This document shows positions 25,600-32,653 of a DNA stretch of 44,214 nt, piece after piece (within the stretch, counting starts at the first letter, position 1; each line of letters opens with the position of its first letter). A model generated the notes under the pieces. It did not search any database. It was not told the DNA's origin and saw only the letters and a program-made list of their open reading frames with translations. The DNA lies in NCBI GenBank assembly GCA_004134985.1, contig REGQ01000040.1:1-44214 (forward strand). The letters are read 5' to 3'. The translations under genes were made by a program, and so were the position numbers. This stretch comes from Paenibacillaceae bacterium. GTDB taxonomy: Bacteria > Bacillota > Bacilli > Paenibacillales > Paenibacillaceae.

Positions 25600-26592
25600 C
25601 TATTGTTGTGTCAGCAGTTGAACGGCTTCGTCTAATTGTGTTTCAATATCATGCGGTGTGTAGCCAAGCCACGTATCCATGCTGATTTCAAAAACATGAT
25701 TTTCTTTGACGGCCGGGAGGTTGTTCCAGATTGATCCAGCTTTCATTTCCTCAAAACTCTTGCTCGCATCTTCGCCGTCCAGCAAAGTAACGAACACGTA
25801 ATCCGCTCCATAATTAGATAGCAGTTCCAGGGAAATCGGAACCGCCCACAGGTTCGCATCCTTATCAATTTCCTGCTGCAAGACAGGCGGCGGCGGTAGT
25901 TCCAGCGCTTTATAAAGCGTGAAGCCCATATTGCGCACGCCGTAGATATAAAGCTGCTTAGGATCTACCCTGTAAATCGCAATCGTCTTGTCCTCGCCGA
26001 TTTTACCGATAATTTGCTCTCTTGCCACTTTAATTTTTTCATCAAATGAAGTTTTCCATGCTGCGGCTTCCTGATGACGATTCAGGATGTCCCCGATTGC
26101 CTCTACGTGGCCGAACACATCATAATCCATCCAGGGAATGACGACAGTTGGAGCGATTTTGCTCAGCTGGTCGTATACATCCTCCTCAACATCCCCAGCG
26201 ATGATCAATTCAGGCTGCAACTCCAAAATCTTTTCATAATTGGGCGTCTCCCCTCCGCCAATGTCCTCGATGCCATCGAATTCACTTCCCGTGTTTTCAA
26301 GCAGATGGCTGGAAGCTCCGATCGGCTTCAGACCAACCGACAGCATTTGGCTGGCATACTGCAAAGTGACCACTTTTTCCGGTTTGACCGGGATATCGAT
26401 TTCGCCGTATACATGGGTATATTTTCGCGTTTCAGGCGCGTTTTGTTCGGTTCCCTGCTCATTGGTTTCAACCGTATTTTCTTTGCTGCCTTCCTGTTCT
26501 TGCACAGGTTTCAAATCTTCTTTGCTTCCACATGCTGCCAAGGCAAGGGTAAGCAGCAATACTGACAGGCAGATTGACAGTCTTCTTCTCAA
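25600..26592 (-). CDS. Siderophore-binding lipoprotein, second copy
   Basis: This 330-residue lipoprotein begins MRRRLSICLSVLLLTLALAACG (lipobox LAAC), then a Glu/Asn-rich linker and a class III binding-protein fold (EKVVTLQYASQMLSVGLKPIG, YEKILELQPELIIAGD). It would bind a ferric siderophore outside the cell. It stands alone, without permease genes of its own, and may serve the permeases at 17980-19991. Its C-terminal half resembles the sensor domain of the AraC regulator at 22000. The start is TTG with GGAGGAG five bases upstream. A Fur box matching 17 of 19 positions covers its -10. Confidence 0.9.
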   Translation of the reverse strand: MRRRLSICLSVLLLTLALAACGSKEDLKPVQEQEGSKENTVETNEQGTEQNAPETRKYTHVYGEIDIPVKPEKVVTLQYASQMLSVGLKPIGASSHLLENTGSEFDGIEDIGGGETPNYEKILELQPELIIAGDVEEDVYDQLSKIAPTVVIPWMDYDVFGHVEAIGDILNRHQEAAAWKTSFDEKIKVAREQIIGKIGEDKTIAIYRVDPKQLYIYGVRNMGFTLYKALELPPPPVLQQEIDKDANLWAVPISLELLSNYGADYVFVTLLDGEDASKSFEEMKAGSIWNNLPAVKENHVFEISMDTWLGYTPHDIETQLDEAVQLLTQQ

Positions 26593-26618
26593 GGTGACTC
26601 CTCCAGTAAATTATTATT

Positions 26619-26637
26619 GATAAAGATTATCATTATT
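26619..26637 (-). promoter_or_regulatory. Fur box over the promoter of the second binding protein
   Basis: On the minus strand the 19 bases match GATAATGATAATCATTATC at 17 positions. The promoter has -35 TTGACG (26647-26652), a 17-bp spacer and -10 TAATCT (26624-26629), so the box covers the -10. Confidence 0.85.
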
Positions 26638-26711
26638 ATCTGAAGTCGTCAATTGCAAAATTATTGAAGTTCATTGTCGGCCCAACGCCATGATCTTGGG
26701 TTGATAAATCA

Positions 26712-26755
26712 GCTTTGAACGAGCGATTGGAAGCAACCCTGCCTACCCGCAGTTA
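26712..26755 (-). repeat. Dispersed ~40-nt motif, copy in minus orientation
   Basis: Starting at the stop codon of the HAD gene, the minus strand reads ACTGCGGGTAGGCAGGGTTG and then CTTCCAATCGCTCGTTCAAAG. This closely matches 32605-32644 and more loosely 8924-8948, 9073-9110 and 30220-30252. Confidence 0.6.
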
Positions 26756-27376
26756 TGTCCTGGCGATTAATTGCAATAAATCAGACGGCTGCTGCAAAAT
26801 GTATTTCGCACCGCCGACTTCTGCCTTGGCTCCCCAACCTGCCAGAGCAAAATCAAGGGCTGCGCCATGCGCTGCATCCCGGTCATAGCGAGTGTCCCCG
26901 ATATAAATTGCTGTATGGGGCTCGATTCCGCAGCGGTTCATGTAGGCCAGTAAAGGTTCTGGATTAGGCTTATGCATGATGGTATCATCTGCACATATCA
27001 TAACCGGGAAATGATGGCTGGCATCCATATGCAAGAAATCATCCTTCAATTCCTGACGGGTTTTTGACGTTACAATGCCCATGGAAACGCCCTGCTCCTG
27101 CAAAGTATGAAGTGTCTGTTCAATCCCGGGAAAGATGTTTATCAAATGCTGGTATTCCTTCAGGTACCGGTCCCACTCATCCAGCGCACGCTGCACATCT
27201 GTAATGCCCAGCAGCTCAAGCGCGTCTCGCCCTGGAATGCCTAAAGCGAAGTGCAGTTCGATTTCATTGCACTGCTTACCCAAATAGTTCTGAACCACTT
27301 TATCCAGCGATTGAATAATCGCGTCTTCCGTATCAATCAACGTGCCGTCCAGATCGAAAATAAGATGTTTATACAT
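26753..27376 (-). CDS. HAD-family phosphatase, PGP/PpaX-like
   Basis: This 207-residue HAD hydrolase of the beta-phosphoglucomutase/phosphoglycolate phosphatase group has motif I FDLDGTLID at residues 7-15, motif II SMGIVTSKT near 97-105, Lys of motif III in HKPNPEPLLAYM and motif IV YIGDTRYDRDAA. An alpha-helical cap lies between motifs I and II. It hydrolyses a phosphomonoester with magnesium in the cytosol; the substrate is unknown. GGGGAGGA precedes the ATG. It is divergent from the LysR gene at 27548. Confidence 0.88.
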   Translation of the reverse strand: MYKHLIFDLDGTLIDTEDAIIQSLDKVVQNYLGKQCNEIELHFALGIPGRDALELLGITDVQRALDEWDRYLKEYQHLINIFPGIEQTLHTLQEQGVSMGIVTSKTRQELKDDFLHMDASHHFPVMICADDTIMHKPNPEPLLAYMNRCGIEPHTAIYIGDTRYDRDAAHGAALDFALAGWGAKAEVGGAKYILQQPSDLLQLIART

Positions 27377-27512
27377 TGATCCATTCCTCCCCTATTAACG
27401 ATTAAGCGAGATTATGATGCGCTAACTTCCCACTATTTTGTGAAAAGCGATTTGTTACCTTTATTTTATTTGCTACAATAGCATTTGTATAACGAATTTA
27501 ATCCATTGCAAC

Positions 27513-27529
27513 AATCGAATTATTCGATT
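27513..27529. promoter_or_regulatory. Palindromic operator in front of the LysR gene
   Basis: AATCGAA-TTA-TTCGATT is a perfect palindrome, flanked by CA...TTG that extends it imperfectly. It lies between a likely promoter (-35 TTGTTA, 16 bp, -10 TACAAT near 27473-27478) and the start codon. It could serve self-repression by the LysR protein. Confidence 0.55.
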
Positions 27530-27547
27530 ATTGAAGGAGTGAGCCGC

Positions 27548-28438
27548 ATGAACATTCATCAGTTGGAAACCTTTCTCTCTATCGTTAAAAGTAGAAACTT
27601 TACGAAAAGCGCGGAATTGCTGCACGTATCCCAGTCCACCATCACGTCGCGCATCGTCGCATTGGAAGAAGCGATGGGCAGCAGGCTTTTCGCCAGAAAC
27701 AACAAGCAAGTGACGCTTACAGAAATGGGAGTGTCTTTCCTGCCTTATGCCGAGCGGATGTATTCGATCTATAAGGAAAGCAAGGAAGTATTGGAATTGC
27801 AGCAAAAGTATAAGGCGAAGTTTGTGATGGGCGGACCTTCCTCAGCGTGGAATTATATTTTCGCAGCGCCGCTGCGCAAGTTTCAACATCAGCATGGGGA
27901 CGTCGCCTGTGAACTGCTGACCCATTCCTCCGAGCAGACGATTGAGAAAGTGATCGACGGCATCATTCATCTGGGGATCAGCTATATTAAGCCGCGGCAC
28001 CCTTCCCTGAAGGTGCAACCACTTATCGAAGACGACTATGTTTTTGTCGCCAAACAGAAGCTGGATCGCAAAATTACTTTGAAGGATTTGCACAGCCCGA
28101 CATTTGTGCTGAACAACTGGGGGGCTACCTTTATGGAGTGGTTTTACCGCGAGGTTGGAGAACAGTTTCTGCCGTCTTTTAAAATCAACCAGACAATGAT
28201 TCTGTTAAAGCGCTGCCTGGAGGAAGACTGGTTTACGCTGATTCCGAAGTCGATCGTCCAAAGCTATTTGGATCAACAGCTGCTCCATGTGCTTGAGCAT
28301 GATATCGCCTGGGAAGCGCCGAAGCATCATGTATATGCGGTCACGCTTGGCCGAACGAAAGCCGCCGACATTGAAGCTTGTATCGCACAGTTTCTTGCTT
28401 TTTTGCCGGAGAGGATGACGCTGAGGTCACCAACATGA
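27548..28438 (+). CDS. LysR-family transcriptional regulator
   Basis: This 296-residue LysR regulator has an N-terminal winged helix-turn-helix (MNIHQLETFLSIVKSRNFTK, SAELLHVSQSTITSRIVALEE, then LFARNNKQVTLTEMG) and an effector domain from about residue 90. The ATG at 27548 follows GAAGGAG; an earlier in-frame start at 27485 would run through the operator. It is divergent from the HAD phosphatase gene, which may be a target, and is followed by a terminator-like hairpin. The inducer is unknown. Confidence 0.9.
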   Translation: MNIHQLETFLSIVKSRNFTKSAELLHVSQSTITSRIVALEEAMGSRLFARNNKQVTLTEMGVSFLPYAERMYSIYKESKEVLELQQKYKAKFVMGGPSSAWNYIFAAPLRKFQHQHGDVACELLTHSSEQTIEKVIDGIIHLGISYIKPRHPSLKVQPLIEDDYVFVAKQKLDRKITLKDLHSPTFVLNNWGATFMEWFYREVGEQFLPSFKINQTMILLKRCLEEDWFTLIPKSIVQSYLDQQLLHVLEHDIAWEAPKHHVYAVTLGRTKAADIEACIAQFLAFLPERMTLRSPT

Positions 28439-28440
28439 AT

Positions 28441-28474
28441 CGGGAACACAGAATGGCGCCTGCGTTCCTGTTTT
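28441..28474 (+). terminator. Terminator after the LysR gene
   Basis: CGGGAAC pairs with GTTCCTG (one G-T pair) across an 18-19 base loop that can pair internally, followed by TTTT. It starts at the base after a TGAAT just past the stop codon. Confidence 0.55.
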
Positions 28475-28547
28475 CATGCACGGTTACAACGTTACAACTC
28501 AGGTTGCGACTGCTGCCTCAGGCTTGTCTTCCTCGATGGAATGGCAA

Positions 28548-29249
28548 CTACGGTAAGAGCCTTCCCGCAAGTTTACTAAAATGGTGTACGGCATCGATTC
28601 CGTCTTTGGCTACTCCCAGCTTATCTAGCCAGATCGCATTCATGCCATGCTTGCGAGGCGCGACATAGTCATTATCGTAATCATCGCCGATGAACAAAAT
28701 TTCGTTCGCCTGGCATTGCGCCTTTGACATGGCATAGCGATAGATGCTGTCCCCCGGTTTTCGCCAGCCACAGTTAATCGACGTCACAATAAACTCAAAA
28801 TGACTGCTTAATCCATTGTCCTTCAACAATTGTTCAATCCCATTCTCAACCATGAAATTAGACACAACAGCCAGTCTATACCGTCCCTTGAGCTGCAATA
28901 TGACTTCTTTCACATCGGGTTTAACAAAACATTGGGACTTATACGTTTCCCAATAATGATTATACAGACGATCTGTCACTTCCTGCTTATTGTGAATGAT
29001 GGATTCCGTTCCGCTAACGAGCAATTCAATCCGCTGCTTCATTTCATATTCTTGATGAACAGCAAGGCGATCCTTCATTTGCTGCTTGGTATGATTATAA
29101 CGCGCCAGGAAATCGTCAAAATGCTGCCAATAACGCTCAACCCCCGATTGATGATATGCCCAATAGGCATAGTCGTTTTCAGACGGGAGTTCATACAAAT
29201 CCACAATCGTTTCCATACAGTCAAAGAACAAATATTTAATCGGTTCCAT
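28548..29249 (-). CDS. HAD-superfamily protein lacking the usual acid/base Asp
   Basis: This 233-residue HAD protein has motif I as LFFDCMETIVDL. The nucleophile Asp is present, but the second Asp of D-x-D is replaced by Met. Later motifs are LAVVSNF (II), the Lys region GWRKPGDSIYRYAM (III) and ILFIGDDYDNDYVAP (IV). In the family, loss of the +2 Asp is seen in dehalogenases and other non-phosphatase members, so a phosphatase role is uncertain. The ATG at 29249 follows GGGGGA. It lies 14 bp after the prenyltransferase stop, so it probably shares that operon. Confidence 0.75.
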   Translation of the reverse strand: MEPIKYLFFDCMETIVDLYELPSENDYAYWAYHQSGVERYWQHFDDFLARYNHTKQQMKDRLAVHQEYEMKQRIELLVSGTESIIHNKQEVTDRLYNHYWETYKSQCFVKPDVKEVILQLKGRYRLAVVSNFMVENGIEQLLKDNGLSSHFEFIVTSINCGWRKPGDSIYRYAMSKAQCQANEILFIGDDYDNDYVAPRKHGMNAIWLDKLGVAKDGIDAVHHFSKLAGRLLP

Positions 29250-29263
29250 CCAGTCCCCCGTCT

Positions 29264-30010
29264 TCAAAGATCGATTGCCCGCCGTTTGCGGCATTGGAAT
29301 TCATAAATGGCTTTGTATAGTAAATACGCATTAAAGCCAGGCCACATCGTATCAGTGAACCATAGCTCCGAATGCGCCGACTGCCACAGCAAAAAACCGC
29401 TTAATCGCTTTTCACCGCTCGTTCGGATCACCAGTTCCGGGGCTGGACAAGCCGAAGTATACAAGTAATGCTCGAATTGTTCCTCGTCAAGCTCAGGCGC
29501 GTCTTCAATTAACATGCGTTTCACTGCATGCAGAATTTCGTTGCGCCCGCCATAATTAACGGCAAAATTGACAATCATCCCTGTGTTCGCTTTCGTTAGC
29601 TCAGCAGCATCGATCATCGTCTGTTGAATTTCAATTGAGAATCTGGAAATATCGCCAATGAAGCTGATGCGTATGTTGTTGGCATTTAATTCATTTAACG
29701 TATGCTCCGTAACGAACTCGCTGATCAAACTGATGATGTAATCCACTTCTTCTTTGGGACGCTTCCAATTTTCCGTAGAAAAGGCGTAAAGCGTTAATAT
29801 TTTCACGTTACTATGCTTGCAGAGACGTATCGTCTTTTTCATCGTTTTCATTCCTGCATAGTGGCCGGCGGTGCGCGGCAGACCTCTTCTGGTCGCCCAC
29901 CTTCCGTTCCCATCCATCATAATGGCGATATGCTTGGGGAACATGGCCTCCCAATCAATTTTCTTCTTCATCCGATTTGCTCTCAAAGAAGTGCTTAAAT
30001 CAAATCCCAT
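29264..30010 (-). CDS. uppS: cis-Prenyltransferase (UppS-type isoprenyl transferase)
   Basis: This 248-residue enzyme carries all UppS motifs: HIAIMMDGNGRWATRRGLPR (catalytic Asp33), TLYAFSTENWKRP near 73-85, NYGGRNEI near 152-159 and the pyrophosphate-binding LVIRTSGEKRLSGFLLWQ near 193-210 with Glu215 in SELWF. It should add isopentenyl units in cis to an allylic diphosphate. It is not next to frr/cdsA as the housekeeping uppS usually is, so it may be a paralog with another product. The ATG at 30010 has GGGAG eight bases upstream. Its first 16 bases overlap a 33-codon ORF. A HAD gene follows at 14 bp. Confidence 0.85.
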   Translation of the reverse strand: MGFDLSTSLRANRMKKKIDWEAMFPKHIAIMMDGNGRWATRRGLPRTAGHYAGMKTMKKTIRLCKHSNVKILTLYAFSTENWKRPKEEVDYIISLISEFVTEHTLNELNANNIRISFIGDISRFSIEIQQTMIDAAELTKANTGMIVNFAVNYGGRNEILHAVKRMLIEDAPELDEEQFEHYLYTSACPAPELVIRTSGEKRLSGFLLWQSAHSELWFTDTMWPGFNAYLLYKAIYEFQCRKRRAIDL

Positions 30011-30096
30011 GTCCACAACTCCCGCCAACCAGCTTTTTTAACATAAGGAATAAAGGAAGCGAATTCTTCGATCATCGTTTCCGTAGATTTGGCCAT
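29995..30096 (-). CDS. Short Trp-rich ORF (33 aa) coupled to the prenyltransferase
   Basis: The ORF encodes 33 residues, starting MAKSTETMIEEF and ending KKAGWRELWTWDLI, with three Trp in the last eleven residues. AGAAGGAG precedes the ATG, though 13 bases away. A promoter with extended -10 TGGTATAGT (30130-30135) lies 34 bp upstream. Its end overlaps the prenyltransferase start, whose binding site is inside it, so the last residues are partly dictated by that site. It may be a coupling leader, a real small protein, or a peptide modified by the enzyme. The last idea is speculation. Confidence 0.45.
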   Translation of the reverse strand: MAKSTETMIEEFASFIPYVKKAGWRELWTWDLI

Positions 30097-30127
30097 TGCG
30101 CTGTCTCAACTCCTTCTGGTACTTATT

Positions 30128-30149
30128 CTACTATACCACTTATTGGATA
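30128..30149 (-). promoter_or_regulatory. Promoter block shared with the 6.8-kb locus, copy 2
   Basis: On the minus strand the block contains ATCCAATAAGTGGTATAGTA, identical to 6856-6877 except for one base. The -10 TATAGT is at 30130-30135, with a weak -35 TTCCAC 18 bp upstream. Confidence 0.5.
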
Positions 30150-30219
30150 TTGAGTGGAATTGTATCTAAATGTTTGGATCAAAACCAAAATAATGTTTGA
30201 CGAGACTCAGGTGTGCTGC

Positions 30220-30252
30220 TCCGTGTCGCAGGGTGTTTCCAATCGAGCAAAA
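30220..30252 (+). repeat. Dispersed ~40-nt motif, plus orientation
   Basis: TCCGTGTCGCAGGGTGTTTC and CAATCGAGC: the core GCAGG-n-TGnTTCCAATCG is kept, the flanks less so. It lies just before the terminator at 30250. Confidence 0.5.
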
Positions 30253-30321
30253 AAGACTTCACCCAAGCCGTTATGATCCTCAGCGGGACAGATCAACGGC
30301 TTTGCTCGTGAAGTCTTTTCA
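30250..30321 (-). terminator. Long bidirectional terminator after resA
   Basis: AAAAGACTTCAC pairs with GTGAAGTCTTTT, and inside it AAGCCGTT pairs with AACGGCTT. A T run follows on both strands. It lies 18 bp after the resA stop. Confidence 0.85.
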
Positions 30322-30338
30322 TGTTGGAGCGATTGGTA

Positions 30339-30896
30339 TTAGTTTATTTTTGAAATGGCATCCTCCATAATTTCATAATTAATTGCTCCCCGATACTTTT
30401 CTCTTACAACGCCGTCAGAGTCCAATATGTACGTGGTCGGGTAAGCAATAATCTGAAAAGTTTGCATAACGTCACCGAACTGGTCCATCAGAATGGGGAA
30501 GGTTAGCTGCTGATCATCCACAAACGTTTCCACCAAATCCGGATTTTCCTCCGTCGGAGTCAGGTTAACCCCCAAAATAACAACGTCCTTCGCTTCATAA
30601 TCTTCATAAATTTTTTGCATATGCGGCATTTCAATCCGGCAAGGCGGACACCAGGTTGCCCAGAAGTTCAACAGCACTTTTTTGCCTGCAAAATCAGACA
30701 GCTGAACCGGCATGCCTGACAGGTCACTCAACGTAAAATCGGGCGCTAACTGTCCTCTTTCAATTCCAACTTCCAGATTAGCAAGGTTTGCTCCCGCAGC
30801 TTGTCCCGTCTCTGATGATGATTTACTTAAGTAATCATACCCGCCATAGATAACCAGCCCAATTAATACAAGTATGCCAATCATACTTTTTTTCAT
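30339..30896 (-). CDS. resA: ResA/TlpA-like membrane-anchored thiol-disulfide oxidoreductase
   Basis: This 185-residue protein has an N-terminal membrane anchor (MIGILVLIGLVIYGGY) and a thioredoxin-like domain from about residue 45. The active site is FWATWCPPCR (Cys83, Cys86), and the cis-Pro loop is AYPTTYIL. It acts on the outer face of the membrane and, in the family, reduces disulfides such as those of apocytochrome c. CcdA, its usual electron donor, is encoded 18 bp upstream, so the two likely form a functional pair. GGGAG precedes the ATG. Confidence 0.88.
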   Translation of the reverse strand: MKKSMIGILVLIGLVIYGGYDYLSKSSSETGQAAGANLANLEVGIERGQLAPDFTLSDLSGMPVQLSDFAGKKVLLNFWATWCPPCRIEMPHMQKIYEDYEAKDVVILGVNLTPTEENPDLVETFVDDQQLTFPILMDQFGDVMQTFQIIAYPTTYILDSDGVVREKYRGAINYEIMEDAISKIN

Positions 30897-30914
30897 TATA
30901 TACCGCTCCCTTTA

Positions 30915-31637
30915 TTAAAAATTGATATCCCATAATGTATACCGGGCCAGCCAGGCACTGATCTTTTGCAATTGCCCTGAAAACAACAGAAAGCCCATTC
31001 CAATCAGCAGCCATCCATTAATTTTGGACAATAGCGGCATCCACCTGTTCAGCCTTTTCATAATGTTCATCGAATAGGTCAACAGCCAAGAGATCAATAA
31101 AAACGGAACCCCCAGTCCAAGGGAATACACAGCCAACATCCCGATGCCGCTCCATAGTGTTTCGGTCGAACCCGCCAGCAGCAAAATGGACGACAGCGCC
31201 AACCCCACACACGGACTCCAGCCTGCACCGAATGCAAAACCGGTAAGCAGGGAGCGAATTGCGCCGCGGCTCCGATCCGCTTTCGTTTCCCATGTTTTGC
31301 CGGACATTAGCCAACGCAGGTTTAGAAACCCTGCCATCTGCAAACCGAATACAATGATGAGCAAGCCGCTGATTTTTTGCACCAGCTCTCGTTCCTGAGC
31401 GAAGAAGCGGCCGATAAAACTGGCGGAGGCACCCATCGCGATAAAAATCAGACTAAACCCGACGATAAAGCTCAATGACTGAAAAACCAGCTTTCCTCGG
31501 TGAACGACAAGCTTGCCGTCCTCGAAAGATGAGCCTGTTAAATGAGATACATAAGCGGGGATGAGCGGAAATACACACGGGGATAAGAACGATAGCATCC
31601 CTGCTGCAAAAGCGGCCAAAATTGTCAAATTATCCAT
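30915..31637 (-). CDS. ccdA: CcdA-type thiol-redox transmembrane protein
   Basis: This membrane protein of about 240 residues has six hydrophobic segments and two conserved Cys in LSFLSPCVFPLIPAYVSHLTG and GAGWSPCVGLALSSILLLAG, the hallmark of CcdA/DsbD transmembrane domains. It passes electrons from cytosolic thioredoxin to an extracytoplasmic partner, most likely the ResA-like product just downstream. The ATG at 31637 has AAAGGA six bases upstream; a second ATG at 31643 is too close to it. It overlaps the upstream membrane-protein gene by eight bases. Confidence 0.88.
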   Translation of the reverse strand: MDNLTILAAFAAGMLSFLSPCVFPLIPAYVSHLTGSSFEDGKLVVHRGKLVFQSLSFIVGFSLIFIAMGASASFIGRFFAQERELVQKISGLLIIVFGLQMAGFLNLRWLMSGKTWETKADRSRGAIRSLLTGFAFGAGWSPCVGLALSSILLLAGSTETLWSGIGMLAVYSLGLGVPFLLISWLLTYSMNIMKRLNRWMPLLSKINGWLLIGMGFLLFSGQLQKISAWLARYTLWDINF

Positions 31638-32037
31638 CAACATTTCCTTTCAACAGGTAATAAATCAATAAGCATCCGATAAAGAACCATGATCCGATGT
31701 CTAGCCAAACTTTGACTGACAGGCGTTGCTTCACGGATTTGAACATAAAATAAAGGACAGCGATCAGGGTCGCCGCCCACCAGCCGCGTTTCCCTCCATC
31801 AAAATAAAGCAGAGCCGCAGGCTGTTCGATGAAGGCAACAGGATGGAAGAGCACGAAGCTCCCTTTCCAGATCAGCAGCCACAACAAAAAAGCATTGAAC
31901 CCATAGGACATAATTAATGCTCGTTCCGGCATCTTTCGCAGCCGGTATTTCAGCACCAGCCAACCAGCCGCGCCATAGCACAGGTGCAATACCAATTGAC
32001 CATTCAGTACGTAAGATCCGATTTGTATACTGTGCAA
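31630..32037 (-). CDS. Polytopic membrane protein, first gene of the ccdA-resA operon
   Basis: This 135-residue protein has about four hydrophobic segments (LVLHLCYGAAGWLVLKY, ALIMSYGFNAFLLWLLIWKG, WWAATLIAVLYFMF, VWLDIGSWFFIGCLLIYYLL). I do not recognise the family. It overlaps ccdA, so the three genes 32037-30339 look like one transcript. Two isolated Cys lie in membrane segments (HLCYG, FIGCLL), but there is no CXXC. A link to redox or cytochrome maturation is an inference from position only. The start is TTG at 32037, with AAGGGA rather close. Confidence 0.65.
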   Translation of the reverse strand: MHSIQIGSYVLNGQLVLHLCYGAAGWLVLKYRLRKMPERALIMSYGFNAFLLWLLIWKGSFVLFHPVAFIEQPAALLYFDGGKRGWWAATLIAVLYFMFKSVKQRLSVKVWLDIGSWFFIGCLLIYYLLKGNVDG

Positions 32038-32194
32038 TTTCCCTTCTCTCCTCCCTACACAGATCTAGCTTACCTTGCTTATTTAAAGAAATGATAAAGT
32101 ACACTATTGGAATATAAGCCAAGGATTTGCAACATTACCCAGCTTGGTTTCGTTAGTTCTTGTAACAGATCAATCGTTGCGACATGGGCAAACA

Positions 32195-32237
32195 AAAACA
32201 GCTCACCCGCAGAAAGTTCTGCCGTGTGAGCTGTTCA
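32195..32237 (-). terminator. Hairpin terminator
   Basis: AACAGCTCAC pairs with GTGAGCTGTT, with GCAGAA/TTCTGC inside. A T-rich run follows on the minus strand. No minus-strand gene ends nearby except the histidine kinase, 410 bp away. It would also stop plus-strand transcripts only weakly. Confidence 0.65.
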
Positions 32238-32287
32238 ATAAGTTTGGATGAAAATCATCAAGGCCATACCAGAATGGAGGAAGATCG

Positions 32288-32599
32288 GTGAGCGATAATA
32301 ACAGAGAAAGAATTATCCTGTTGATGGCTGCTCTGTTGCCATTCATCTCTATCTTTTTTTCGAGTTATCAATTTATAAGAGATCACGTTCATACGCTAGG
32401 ATTTCCGATTCGATTTTTGTATTATTACGGCGCAACCTTCCCCGAGCATAAATATCAATTATTTACATGGAAAGTTTTCACAAGTTCTGTTTCCTTACAG
32501 ATGGGCTTATATGCTTTGAATGTCGTTCTTATTTATGTTGTTTTGGCTTTACTTAACAAACGATTCAGAACCAACATCAGTGGTCGACAAGGGCGTTAG
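32288..32599 (+). CDS. Small membrane protein, 103 aa
   Basis: This 103-residue protein has two hydrophobic helices (IILLMAALLPFISIFFSS near residues 9-26 and MGLYALNVVLIYVVLALL near 72-89), with a 45-residue aromatic stretch between them, probably outside the cell. I do not recognise the family. The GTG at 32288 has GGAGG seven bases upstream, which supports a real gene. It is one of few plus-strand genes and convergent with the histidine kinase. The dispersed ~40-nt motif begins a few bases after its stop. Confidence 0.65.
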   Translation: MSDNNRERIILLMAALLPFISIFFSSYQFIRDHVHTLGFPIRFLYYYGATFPEHKYQLFTWKVFTSSVSLQMGLYALNVVLIYVVLALLNKRFRTNISGRQGR

Positions 32600-32604
32600 C
32601 ACAT

Positions 32605-32644
32605 CACTGCGGGTTTGCAGGCTGCTTCCAATCGCCATTCAAAG
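32605..32644 (+). repeat. Dispersed ~40-nt motif, best copy
   Basis: CACTGCGGGTTTGCAGGCTG then CTTCCAATCGCCATTCAAAG, six bases after the stop of the small membrane protein. It matches the minus-strand copy at 26712-26755 nearly throughout. Confidence 0.6.
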
Positions 32645-32653
32645 CCGGAGTTA

